A DNA stretch of 64,000 bases from Flavobacteriales bacterium (GTDB taxonomy: Bacteria; Bacteroidota; Bacteroidia; Flavobacteriales_F; PHOS-HE28): contig JADJLR010000001.1 of NCBI GenBank assembly GCA_016710015.1, positions 248,001-312,000 of the forward strand, in the 5' to 3' direction. Below the pieces are notes generated by a model that made no database searches, had not been told where the DNA came from, and saw nothing but the letters and a program-made list of their open reading frames with translations. This document shows, in pieces, positions 32,986 through 41,505 of this stretch. Position 1 is the first letter of the stretch; every line of letters starts with the position of its first letter. A program made the position numbers and the translations under genes.

Positions 32986-34662
32986 ATGCGCATACCGTTC
33001 ACTCCACTTGTGATCCTGACACTGCTTGCAGGATGTAACTCCATTCAGGAAGAGGAAAAGGACGCGACGGTGCAGGAGATCAATGAGGTTTTCGAAAGTC
33101 GGGTGGTGTACAGCGTACGCACCCTTACCCCAGGAGATCTGGACGCGTATTTGACGGCCCATCCGGTATCGCACTGGGATTCTACGGCGATCACGGATTT
33201 CTACACCCGCCGGAACTTCCAGTATGCTTGGTTCGTGAACGACACCCTATCCCAAGCAGCAGCTGGTTTTCTGGCTTTGGTGAACAGTTCGGACATCGCC
33301 TACCGGGAATTGGAAGCTTTACGCGATAGTTTGAACGATCTACTTCGACCGGCCCAACAAACACCCACGGACACCACCGCATGCGACGGTTGCCGCACGG
33401 CGTTGGAGTTGGCGCTCACAAGCCACTTCTTTCGGTTCGCGGACAAGAAATACGGCGGTGTCGTGGGCAAGGATCTGCATGAACTGGATTGGTTCATTCC
33501 AAGGAAAAAGAAGAACTACGACCGATTACTGGACTCGCTCGCTGCCGGGGGCATGGATCTGCGGTCGATCGAGCCATTGCATCCACAATATGCAGCACTC
33601 AAGGATCAATTGAAGCAGTACGTCACGTTGGACACCTTGGTCGGGTGGGAACCCATCCTACTCGGCGAGCGCAAGAAGATCCTGGTCGGTGATACCGCGC
33701 AGATCATCCCAGAGATCCGCCAACGCTTGATACTCTTGGGCGATCTGATCACCGGCATGGACATGCTCGTGCTGAGTTCCACCGTGTACGACAGCACCTT
33801 GATGCATGCAGTGGTACGGTTCCAGGATCGCCATGGGTTGGAGCCGGACGGCCAGATCGGAAAGGGCATGGTGCGCATGTTGAATTTCACACCGGCGCAG
33901 CGCGTGCGCACCATGCTCATCAACATGGAACGGCTGCGTTGGGTGCCCGAGCAATATGCACCGAACCAGCTTTTGGTGAACATCCCGGAATACCGCTTGC
34001 ACATCTACGAGAACGGTGTGGAAGCTTGGAATATGAAAGTGGTGGTCGGGGCGGAAGCAACGCGCACGGTGATCTTCAGCGATACCCTGAGCCGTATCGT
34101 CTTCAGTCCGTACTGGGGCGTACCGAACAGCATCGTGCGGAACGAGATCCTACCGGCCCTGAAGAAGGACCCGAACTATTTGAGCAAGAAAGGCATGGAG
34201 CGGATCGGTGGAACCGATGCCAACCCGTTGATCCGCCAAAAGCCCGGTGGTGGAAATGCGTTGGGCCGTGTGAAATTCCTGTTCCCGAACAGCTACAGCA
34301 TCTACTTCCACGATACGCCGAGCAAAGGTGGCTTTGCACGTGAAAGTCGGGCGTTCAGTCACGGCTGTATCCGTTTGAGCCAACCGCAGGAACTCGCCGA
34401 ATACCTCTTGCGCAACGACACGGCGTGGACCAAGGAGAAGATCAAGGAAGCCATGTACAAAGGCAAGGAAACGTGGGTCATTCCTCCGGAAAAGCGACCG
34501 GTATCGATCGGGTATTTCACAGCTTGGGTGGATGCGAAGGGCCTTTTGAATTTCCGAGATGACGTGTACGGACACGACGAACGACTCGCCAACGAATTGT
34601 TCTACGATCCCACGCCGCCCGTCGCGATCGTCGCTCCTACTCAGCTGGAGGCCGCACCGTGA
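32986..34662 (+). CDS. YcbB/LdtD-like L,D-transpeptidase lipoprotein
   Basis: A 558-residue protein with a lipobox (TLLAGCNS), so it is probably lipid-anchored in the envelope. The N-terminal half is the L,D-transpeptidase scaffold domain (FVNDTLSQAAAGFLALVNSS... HLRFADKKYG-like segments). A peptidoglycan-binding domain lies at about residues 260-305 (MHAVVRFQDRHGLEPDGQIGKGMVRML), and the YkuD catalytic domain at about 325-500, with FSHGCIRLSQ carrying His459 and Cys461. It makes 3-3 cross-links between diaminopimelate residues in the periplasm. Its 3' end overlaps the convergent DUF6056-like gene by 26 bases. Confidence 0.92.
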   Translation: MRIPFTPLVILTLLAGCNSIQEEEKDATVQEINEVFESRVVYSVRTLTPGDLDAYLTAHPVSHWDSTAITDFYTRRNFQYAWFVNDTLSQAAAGFLALVNSSDIAYRELEALRDSLNDLLRPAQQTPTDTTACDGCRTALELALTSHFFRFADKKYGGVVGKDLHELDWFIPRKKKNYDRLLDSLAAGGMDLRSIEPLHPQYAALKDQLKQYVTLDTLVGWEPILLGERKKILVGDTAQIIPEIRQRLILLGDLITGMDMLVLSSTVYDSTLMHAVVRFQDRHGLEPDGQIGKGMVRMLNFTPAQRVRTMLINMERLRWVPEQYAPNQLLVNIPEYRLHIYENGVEAWNMKVVVGAEATRTVIFSDTLSRIVFSPYWGVPNSIVRNEILPALKKDPNYLSKKGMERIGGTDANPLIRQKPGGGNALGRVKFLFPNSYSIYFHDTPSKGGFARESRAFSHGCIRLSQPQELAEYLLRNDTAWTKEKIKEAMYKGKETWVIPPEKRPVSIGYFTAWVDAKGLLNFRDDVYGHDERLANELFYDPTPPVAIVAPTQLEAAP

Positions 34663-36061
34663 TATCCAGTGCCGCATTGCCGAAATAGTCCGCAAGGGAT
34701 CTGTTCATCCAATGGTCCGGTGAGCTATCCAAGGGCAGGATGTGCAAGCTCTTAGGAATCACCACGAACGGTAGTTCCAACGTTTCTGCCCCACTTTGGA
34801 CCGACCCGGTGATCAGGTGATACCATTCATGGGTCCCACGATCATATCGACCGACGCGTCGGGATAGTAGGTCATCGGTCACCAAGCCATCCCTTCCGAA
34901 GAACAGGAAAGTGCAACCACAGAGTACCACGAACAATCCGTTGATCAAATGCCGATCCGGATGGGAGAACACCCACCCCTTTGGCTCGAACACCTGTACA
35001 TCCCAAACCAACATGGCGAAACACCACGTAGGGATGAAGTAGAAACAGGCCACATTCACGGTACGGTATTGGCCCAGCGTTCCCGTGGGCCAGTAGGTCA
35101 CCACCATGGCCACCAGAACGATCATGAATGGCAAAGCAAGGGCCCACCATTTGTTCACGCGCTGGAGCAGAAGGAAGAATGCGCGATCCGATGGCCGTGA
35201 TCGACGGTAGATCGCAAGTGCCAACGAGAAAAGCAGAATGGGTGAAAGGAACAACCATTTCGACGTGAAGCGCGCGCTCTGGGCAACGCCGTACGCGAAT
35301 GTCCGCAACAATTCATGCCGATGTGGGAATAAGGCACTTCGCGTACCATTCCCAGGTGCAAGGAAAACCACGACAGCGCACACCACAGCAACTGCGAGCA
35401 GACCAGCAAGGACCGGATCCAGCTTCTTCGATCGGATACGGTCATGGACAAGCAACGCTGCATGTACGAGGACCATGATCGCCATGTGCAATTCATTGCA
35501 TCCGGCGATGATCACAATGAGTGCGCATTGGCCAATGACCCAACCGACACTGGTGGGCCGATCCCGCTGGAAGAAGGCGATCCAATTTCCGAATACCAGC
35601 AAACTCAATGCGTTGGGCAATTGGTACGTCATTGCCCCCGTATACCAGTAGAACCCTTCATTGACATCGGGCATGGTGTGGAGAACGAGCAGAACGAACA
35701 AGAGCGCCATGGCCCAGCGTGTTCCGGCGGTCAGGCTGTTCGTGAAGGATCGAAGCACAAAACGATGGGCTGCATAGCACGTGAATAGGATCGATGCCAT
35801 TGCGATGCATCGATACAGGACCAAGCCCTGCTTCAACCCAAGTACCAATGGTCCACGAAGCACGAGGATATTGGAGAAGTACCGCCCATTCCAAGAACTG
35901 TATTCTTGGAACAGCCGTGGGATCAGTTCCGTCCGCATACCGGCCACTGCATAGCTGAAGTCGTCGGCGAAAGGATGTACGAAACAGCCCAAGAGCAAAT
36001 GGCGTGTGATTCCCACGAGGAGAACAACGAAAAGACCGATCCGGGCCGCACGATCCAACAT
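34637..36061 (-). CDS. DUF6056-like polytopic membrane protein
   Basis: A 474-residue membrane protein with about eleven helices. Early in the sequence is HPFADDFSYAVAG with a paired Asp, then SSWNGRYFSN and VNEGFYWYTGAMTYQLP, the pattern of DUF6056 proteins, thought to be GT-C-like glycosyltransferases. A soluble stretch lies at the C-terminus. The start is the ATG at 36061; a TTG at 36088 would add nine residues. The upstream gene-free stretch holds a MITE-like element. The proposed role in envelope glycan assembly is inferred from topology and from the neighbouring GT2 gene on the same strand. Confidence 0.75.
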   Translation of the reverse strand: MLDRAARIGLFVVLLVGITRHLLLGCFVHPFADDFSYAVAGMRTELIPRLFQEYSSWNGRYFSNILVLRGPLVLGLKQGLVLYRCIAMASILFTCYAAHRFVLRSFTNSLTAGTRWAMALLFVLLVLHTMPDVNEGFYWYTGAMTYQLPNALSLLVFGNWIAFFQRDRPTSVGWVIGQCALIVIIAGCNELHMAIMVLVHAALLVHDRIRSKKLDPVLAGLLAVAVVCAVVVFLAPGNGTRSALFPHRHELLRTFAYGVAQSARFTSKWLFLSPILLFSLALAIYRRSRPSDRAFFLLLQRVNKWWALALPFMIVLVAMVVTYWPTGTLGQYRTVNVACFYFIPTWCFAMLVWDVQVFEPKGWVFSHPDRHLINGLFVVLCGCTFLFFGRDGLVTDDLLSRRVGRYDRGTHEWYHLITGSVQSGAETLELPFVVIPKSLHILPLDSSPDHWMNRSLADYFGNAALDITVRPPAE

Positions 36062-36101
36062 GGACCCCAAAGATGGCTCTTCGCTCAATGCCGGCTCAGA
36101 A

Positions 36102-36338
36102 CAGGGCTATCGCCTCTTATTTTCTGCGACCCCGCTGGGGTCGTTCTCCCATCGGGGAGCATTTTCTAATTTCTGTGACCCCTCTGGGGTCAGAACGCAG
36201 CACTGGTCATTCTCCTTGTGGGTTGACCCCAGAGGGGTCACAGAGCATAGAATTTAGAGTCGGACGAACGTGTTCGAGCCAGCGGGGTCGCAGAAACAAC
36301 AGACCTGGTGTGGAATGTATTTAGAGGCGATAGCCCTG
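36102..36338. mobile_element. MITE-like element with 16-bp terminal inverted repeats and 11-bp target duplication
   Basis: Perfect 16-base inverted repeats (CAGGGCTATCGCCTCT) bound a 237-base unit. An 11-base sequence, CGGCTCAGAAC, is present immediately outside both ends (36092-36102 and 36339-36349, sharing one terminal C on the left), as expected of a target-site duplication. Inside are short perfect palindromes: CGACCCCGCTGGGGTCG (36127-36143), TGACCCCTCTGGGGTCA (36176-36192) and its inverse at 36224-36240. No protein is encoded. A related copy is at 60.9-61.2 kb. It lies between the DUF6056-like gene and the GT2 gene, and the right duplication contains the GT2 stop codon. Confidence 0.8.
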
Positions 36339-36342
36339 CGGC

Positions 36343-37320
36343 TCAGAACCCGGTGCGGTCACTGATGCGGTAGCGGTTGCGCTCGGTGCCGTTGCGACTG
36401 ACCAGATCGGCAACGAAGCCCGCAGTGAACAACTGTACGCCGATCACCATGGCCGTAAGGGCTACGAAGAACAGCCCCGATTCCGCCACGCGCGGTGCCG
36501 GTTGGTGCAGGATGAAGGAGAACCACAGCTTCTCGCCGATCACCCACGTCGCACTGAAGAAGCCGACAACGAACATGAAGGAACCTAGACCACCGAAGAA
36601 ATGCATCGGCTTCTTTCCGAAGCGGAAGATGTACGTGATCGTGAGCAGATCGAGGAACCCGTTGATGAACCGATCGAAACCGAATTTGGTGGCACCGAAC
36701 TTCCGGGGATGATGCTTCACCACCTTCTCTCCGATCTTCCGGAACCCTTCCTTCTTGGCGATGAACGGGATGTAGCGATGCATTTCGCCGAACACCTCGA
36801 TGTTCTTCACCACGTCCTGCTTGTACGCTTTGAGGCCACAATTGAAATCGTGCAGATGAACCCCGCTTATGCGACGTGTGGTCCAGTTGAACAACTTGGT
36901 CGGTAGCGTTTTCGTGATCGGGTCGTATCGCTTCTTCTTCCAACCGCTCACCAGATCGAAGCCCTCCATGGTGATCATGCGGTACAGCTCCGGGATCTCG
37001 TCCGGGTCGTCCTGTAGGTCGGCATCCATGGTGATCACCACCTTCCCTTCGGCGGCCCGGAATCCTTCGTTCAAAGCTGGGCTCTTGCCGTAGTTGCGTC
37101 CGAATCGGATCCCTTTCACACGCCCATCTTCCTTGGACAGGCGTTGGATCTCTTTCCACGACCCATCGGTGCTCCCGTCATCCACCAGGATCACTTCGTA
37201 GGCCAGGCCGGTCACGGTATCGGGGGCTTTCATGTTGCCCATTACCCGGTGCAGCCACTCCACCAAGGGCGCGAGTGATTCGTGCTCGTTCACTAAGGGG
37301 ATGACGATGGAAAGATCCAT
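36343..37320 (-). CDS. Polyprenyl-phosphate GT2 glycosyltransferase (DPM1/GtrB-like)
   Basis: A 325-residue GT2 enzyme. The nucleotide-sugar core has DLSIVIPLVNEHESL, VILVDDGSTDGSW, GRNYGKSPALNEGF and the metal-binding MDADLQDDP, followed by SGWKKKRYDP and HDFNCGLKAY. Two membrane helices at about 240-300 anchor it to the inner membrane, as in GtrB/DPM1-type enzymes that load a sugar onto undecaprenyl phosphate. It would supply polyprenyl-phosphate sugars to GT-C enzymes such as the DUF6056-like protein encoded next on the same strand. The stop codon falls in the duplication that flanks the MITE-like element. Confidence 0.93.
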   Translation of the reverse strand: MDLSIVIPLVNEHESLAPLVEWLHRVMGNMKAPDTVTGLAYEVILVDDGSTDGSWKEIQRLSKEDGRVKGIRFGRNYGKSPALNEGFRAAEGKVVITMDADLQDDPDEIPELYRMITMEGFDLVSGWKKKRYDPITKTLPTKLFNWTTRRISGVHLHDFNCGLKAYKQDVVKNIEVFGEMHRYIPFIAKKEGFRKIGEKVVKHHPRKFGATKFGFDRFINGFLDLLTITYIFRFGKKPMHFFGGLGSFMFVVGFFSATWVIGEKLWFSFILHQPAPRVAESGLFFVALTAMVIGVQLFTAGFVADLVSRNGTERNRYRISDRTGF

Positions 37321-37485
37321 GTTGGTGGATGCAAGGATACGAGTTGAACGGGGTTCGGCGAATACCGATGTTGCCCACGCCGAGTGACCGGAACGACTCC
37401 GACTCCGCTTGGCAATGTGCCCCGGATGAGGCGTGCGGCCCGACCCCGAGTTACCCCGTATGCTCCTCCGCCGTTCCTTTGCAGC

Positions 37486-38103
37486 ATGTCGCTTTCATCC
37501 ACTTTGCTGGAGAATGCCGTGGATCAACTCGCCACATTGCCCGGTATCGGTAGGCGCACGGCCATGCGTTTGGCCCTGGAACTCCTGCGCCGCGAACCCC
37601 AGGAGGTGATCCGATTCAGCGAAGCGATCCGACGGATGCGCGACGAGGTCCGCTTCTGTGATACGTGCTGCAACATCAGCGATGAACCGCGCTGCTCCAT
37701 CTGCCGAGATCCGAACCGGGACCCTTCGCTGGTCTGCGTGGTGGAGGACATCCGGGATGTCATCGCGATAGAGAACACCCGGCAATTCAAAGGGCAATAC
37801 CATGTTCTGGGCGGTGTGATCAGTCCCATGGATGGTATAGGGCCAGAGGATCTGAACACACGACAATTGATGCAGCGTGTTGAGGAAGGGGACATCGGTG
37901 AAGTGATCTTGGCATTGGGCACCACTTTGGAAGGAGACACCACGGGCTTCTACCTGAACCGAAAATTGACGGGATCCAAGGTCCGCGTCACCATGTTGGC
38001 GCGCGGCCTCAGCGTGGGTGGAGATCTGGACCAAGCCGATGAACTCACCTTGGGCCGCAGCATTGCGGACCGGAAACCCTACGAACAACTAGCAAAACGT
38101 TAG
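37486..38103 (+). CDS. recR: Recombination mediator protein RecR
   Basis: A 205-residue RecR. The helix-hairpin-helix motif is LATLPGIGRRTAMRLAL, the zinc finger has four cysteines in CDTCCNISDEPRCSICRD, and the Toprim domain spans SLVCVVEDIRDVIAIE and YHVLGGVISPMDGIGPEDL. It works with RecO and RecF to load RecA on gapped DNA. The start at 37486 (MSLSSTLLENAV) fits the family; a longer frame to 37384 encodes an unrelated Pro/Arg-rich stretch. CCTTTGCAGC directly before the ATG may be part of a -7 element. Confidence 0.96.
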   Translation: MSLSSTLLENAVDQLATLPGIGRRTAMRLALELLRREPQEVIRFSEAIRRMRDEVRFCDTCCNISDEPRCSICRDPNRDPSLVCVVEDIRDVIAIENTRQFKGQYHVLGGVISPMDGIGPEDLNTRQLMQRVEEGDIGEVILALGTTLEGDTTGFYLNRKLTGSKVRVTMLARGLSVGGDLDQADELTLGRSIADRKPYEQLAKR

Positions 38104-38117
38104 GTGCCACCCGCCGC

Positions 38118-40091
38118 ATGAAGTTGAGCGTGATCATCGTGAACTACAACGTCCGGGCCTATCTGGAGCAATGCCTCACCACAGTGGAGGCTGCACTCAA
38201 GGGCTTGGATGGGGATGTATTCGTGGTGGACAATCTCAGCACAGACGGCAGCGTGGAGATGGTGCGGTCGAAATTCCCGAAGGTGAAATTGATGGCCAAC
38301 ACGGAGAACGTGGGCTTCAGTCGAGCGAACAACCAAGCCATTCGGGCCAGCAACGCGGAACACGTGGTCCTTTTGAACCCGGATACCGTGGTGGGTGAAG
38401 ACGTTTTCCGCAAGGTGATCACCTTTCTGGATGAGCATCCGCGGGCGGGAGGGCTGGGTGTGAAGATGATCGACGGTACCGGCTCGTTCCTACCAGAGAG
38501 CAAACGGGGACTACCGACACCGGCCGTGGCCTTCTACAAGATCATTGGCCTTACACGCCTATTTCCGCACAGCCGAATCTTCGGGCGCTACCATTTGGGG
38601 CATTTGCCGGAGAACGAGGCGGCCCCCATCGAGATCCTTTCTGGTGCTTGCATGTTCCTGCGCAAGCGGACCTTGGACGAGGTAGGACTCTTGGACGAAA
38701 GTTTCTTCATGTATGGAGAAGACATCGACCTGAGCTACCGGATCACCTTGGGCGGCTATGAGAACTGGTACCTCCCGGAGGTGCGCATCATCCACTACAA
38801 AGGGGAGAGCACCAAGAAGAGCAGCGTGAATTACGTGTTCGTTTTCTACAACGCCATGGCCATTTTCGCGCAGAAGCACTTCACTAGAAGGCGCATGAAT
38901 TTGTTCGGCCTGCTGATCAACGGCAGCATTTACCTAAGCGCTGCTGGGGCCATCGTCATGCGCTTCTTGCGCCGGGCCTTGCTGCCCATGTTGGATTGGG
39001 CCGCCATCGTCGGGTCGTTGTGGCTTATCCGGAACTTCTTCGGGGAGGGTCCCATTGGCCTGGATCGCGTCTGGCACTTCGCACTGTTCGCCACAGGAGG
39101 ACTGCTGGGCTCGGCCGTCTGCGGAGCGTACGATGTTCCCGTCAAGCTGGCCAACATCCTGAAGGGAGCAACCCTGACCGCCATAGGGGTCCTCGTGTAC
39201 GATCTATTCCACCCCACCACCCCGATCGACCCATTCGATGCCATCGGCCTGATCGCCGCCATGATCATTGCCCAGATCAGCGTGCGGCTGCTCCTGCATT
39301 CCGCAAAGCTGAAGCCGTACAGCTTGCGGAGTTTGGACCTTAAACGCGTGTTGGCCATCGGCGGTGCCGAAGAGAACAAGCACGCCTTGGCCTTGCTTTG
39401 GCAAACGCACTTCGGCCTGGGCAGGCAGAAACAGATGAGCATCGAACAAGGGCAAGCGTTGGATGCCGCATCGGAGATCCGTCGCGAGGTCCGCAGACAC
39501 AGCATTGATGAGGTGGTGTTCTGCGCGAAGGACCTGCCTTGGGCGCGGATCATCGACCTGATGGAGCAATTGCGTACCACCGGGGTCTTGTTCAAGATCG
39601 CACAACCCACCCGTGAATTCATCATCGGCCCCAACAGCATCGAGAGCCTGAACGACCTGTTCATCATGGAACGGTACGCCGTACACAGTTCAGCGGCACG
39701 GCGCAGCAAGCGGATCATGGATCTGGCCTTGGCCTTCTTCTTCGCCATCACCTGGCCCATCACCTTGTTGATCGTTCGCGATCGTGCCAACTTCGTGCGG
39801 AACTGGTGGGCGGTGGTCTGTCGACGCATAAGTTGGGTGGGGTACGGCCCGATCCAAGAAAGACCGCTCAAACTTCCTTCCATACGTCCAGGGGTACTGG
39901 ACCCGCTCGTGGGCCAAGATGCACAAGTCCCGCTCCTGGTCCAACGAGCCAACATCACCTATGCCAAGGATTACAGTGCGTGGACCGACCTGACGTACGT
40001 ATTCCGGGGAATTCAGGAACTCGGGCGCGAACCGGGCGGTGGCACTTCCAGCACATCCCTACCTTTGACCACCTCCCAAGTGGGGAGTTGA
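38118..40091 (+). CDS. GT2 glycosyltransferase fused to a WcaJ-like sugar-phosphate transferase remnant
   Basis: A 657-residue fusion. Residues 1-235 are a complete GT2 rhamnosyltransferase-like domain: LSVIIVNYNVRAYL, VFVVDNLSTDGSVE, VLLNPDTVVG and FFMYGEDIDLSYRI. Four or five membrane helices and a nucleotide-fold domain follow (KRVLAIGGAEEN ... EVVFCAKDLPWARIIDLMEQL), as in polyprenyl-phosphate hexose-1-phosphate transferases of the WcaJ/WbaP type. The transferase domain begins SKRIMDLALAFFFAITWPI, but the usual catalytic middle (basic helix, FKFRTM, D-E) is missing; the text jumps to WVGYGPIQERP and LPSIRPGVL, the counterpart of the SLVGPRP and RPGI motifs. The GT2 half should be active; the transferase half should not. 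Confidence 0.85.
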   Translation: MKLSVIIVNYNVRAYLEQCLTTVEAALKGLDGDVFVVDNLSTDGSVEMVRSKFPKVKLMANTENVGFSRANNQAIRASNAEHVVLLNPDTVVGEDVFRKVITFLDEHPRAGGLGVKMIDGTGSFLPESKRGLPTPAVAFYKIIGLTRLFPHSRIFGRYHLGHLPENEAAPIEILSGACMFLRKRTLDEVGLLDESFFMYGEDIDLSYRITLGGYENWYLPEVRIIHYKGESTKKSSVNYVFVFYNAMAIFAQKHFTRRRMNLFGLLINGSIYLSAAGAIVMRFLRRALLPMLDWAAIVGSLWLIRNFFGEGPIGLDRVWHFALFATGGLLGSAVCGAYDVPVKLANILKGATLTAIGVLVYDLFHPTTPIDPFDAIGLIAAMIIAQISVRLLLHSAKLKPYSLRSLDLKRVLAIGGAEENKHALALLWQTHFGLGRQKQMSIEQGQALDAASEIRREVRRHSIDEVVFCAKDLPWARIIDLMEQLRTTGVLFKIAQPTREFIIGPNSIESLNDLFIMERYAVHSSAARRSKRIMDLALAFFFAITWPITLLIVRDRANFVRNWWAVVCRRISWVGYGPIQERPLKLPSIRPGVLDPLVGQDAQVPLLVQRANITYAKDYSAWTDLTYVFRGIQELGREPGGGTSSTSLPLTTSQVGS

Positions 40092-40096
40092 AGACC

Positions 40097-41431
40097 ATGT
40101 CCAAGATCGAGATCCTCCTACCCAAAATGGGTGAAAGCGTGGCCGAAGCCACGATCATCAAATGGCTTAAGAACGAAGGGGACCGGGTAGAAGCCGATGA
40201 GCCCATCGTGGAGATCGCCACGGACAAGGTGGATAGTGAAGTCCCTGCCCCGGAGGCAGGCATTCTTGTTGCCCAATTGGTGAAAGATGGTGATGTGGTG
40301 AAAGTGGGCCAGCCCATTGCCACCATTGGCACCAGCGCGGATGGAGGGGGCAACGGAGCGGCCAAACCCACAGTTACAGCGGCTCCGGCCGTGGCCCCGG
40401 TCGTGGCCAGTACTCCCCAACCAGTCGCTGCACCGATCGTAGCGCATTCCGCTTCGCCGGTCGCACGCACCGGCCCTACCGGAAAGTTCTACAGTCCACT
40501 CGTCCGCAACATCGCCCAGAACGAGGGAGTTTCCTTAGAAGAACTCGAATCCATCGCCGGTTCCGGACAAGGCGGACGGGTAACGAAGAAGGACATCTTG
40601 GACTACCTGCCTGCCCGGAGCAACGGACCTGCACCAGCCCAAACCGCTGCACCGGCCAGCACATCCCCGGCACCGGCGCCGGTTCCAACGCCCGTAGCTG
40701 CACCCAAGATCACCCCGGACACAGGTGATGAGTTGATCGAAATGGACCGCATGAGCCGCCTCACCGCCGACCACATGGTGATGAGCAAGCGTACCAGTCC
40801 GCACGTGACCAGCTTTGTGGAAGCCGACGTCACCAACCTGTGGTTGTGGCGCGAAAAGGTGAAGAAGGCCTTCGAACAGCGAGAAGGCGAGAAACTCACC
40901 TTCACTCCGGTCTTCATCATGGCCATCGTACAGGCCATCAAGGAAATGCCGATGGTCAACGTGCAACTGGACGGATACACGATCATCAAGAAACGGGACA
41001 TCAACATCGGCATGGCGGCCGCCTTGTCCAACGGTAGCCTCATCGTCCCCGTGATCAAGAACGCGGACCAGTACAACTTGGTGGGTATGGCCAAGAAAGT
41101 GAACGACCTGGCCAACCGGGCGCGTTTGGGCAAATTGCTGCCGGACGAGGTGAGCGGAGGGACCTACACCGTCACCAACGTGGGCACCTTCGGCAACGTG
41201 CTGGGCACACCGGTCATCAACCAACCGCAGGTGGCCATTATGGCGACCGGTGCAATCCGCAAGAAACCGGCGGTGATAGAGACCCCACAAGGGGACCTCA
41301 TCGGGATCCGACACCAGATGTTCCTCTCCCACTCGTATGACCACCGGGTAGTCAACGGAGCTTTAGGCGGACGGTTCGTTCGGCGCGTCGCGGACATCCT
41401 CGAAGACTGGTCACCGGATCAGAGCTTCTGA
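40097..41431 (+). CDS. Dihydrolipoamide acyltransferase (E2) of a 2-oxo acid dehydrogenase complex
   Basis: A 444-residue E2 subunit. The lipoyl domain is at residues 1-76 with the lipoylated Lys in EIATDKVDSEV. Two Ala/Pro-rich linkers flank the E3/E1-binding domain (YSPLVRNIAQNEGVSLEELESIAGSG...). The catalytic domain (about 215-444) ends with LSHSYDHRVVNGALGG, containing the His and Asp of the H-x3-D motif. The DKVDSEV lipoyl motif is common in branched-chain 2-oxo acid dehydrogenase E2s, but pyruvate or 2-oxoglutarate complexes cannot be excluded. No E1 or E3 genes are adjacent. The start at 40097 lies 5 bases after the previous stop. Confidence 0.93.
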   Translation: MSKIEILLPKMGESVAEATIIKWLKNEGDRVEADEPIVEIATDKVDSEVPAPEAGILVAQLVKDGDVVKVGQPIATIGTSADGGGNGAAKPTVTAAPAVAPVVASTPQPVAAPIVAHSASPVARTGPTGKFYSPLVRNIAQNEGVSLEELESIAGSGQGGRVTKKDILDYLPARSNGPAPAQTAAPASTSPAPAPVPTPVAAPKITPDTGDELIEMDRMSRLTADHMVMSKRTSPHVTSFVEADVTNLWLWREKVKKAFEQREGEKLTFTPVFIMAIVQAIKEMPMVNVQLDGYTIIKKRDINIGMAAALSNGSLIVPVIKNADQYNLVGMAKKVNDLANRARLGKLLPDEVSGGTYTVTNVGTFGNVLGTPVINQPQVAIMATGAIRKKPAVIETPQGDLIGIRHQMFLSHSYDHRVVNGALGGRFVRRVADILEDWSPDQSF

Positions 41432-41505
41432 ACAACCACCTTCCCAGCAACGGGAAAGTCCTACATTTAGCGGCCTAAAGACTGTCCCACCGAAAGCGCT
41501 CTGTT

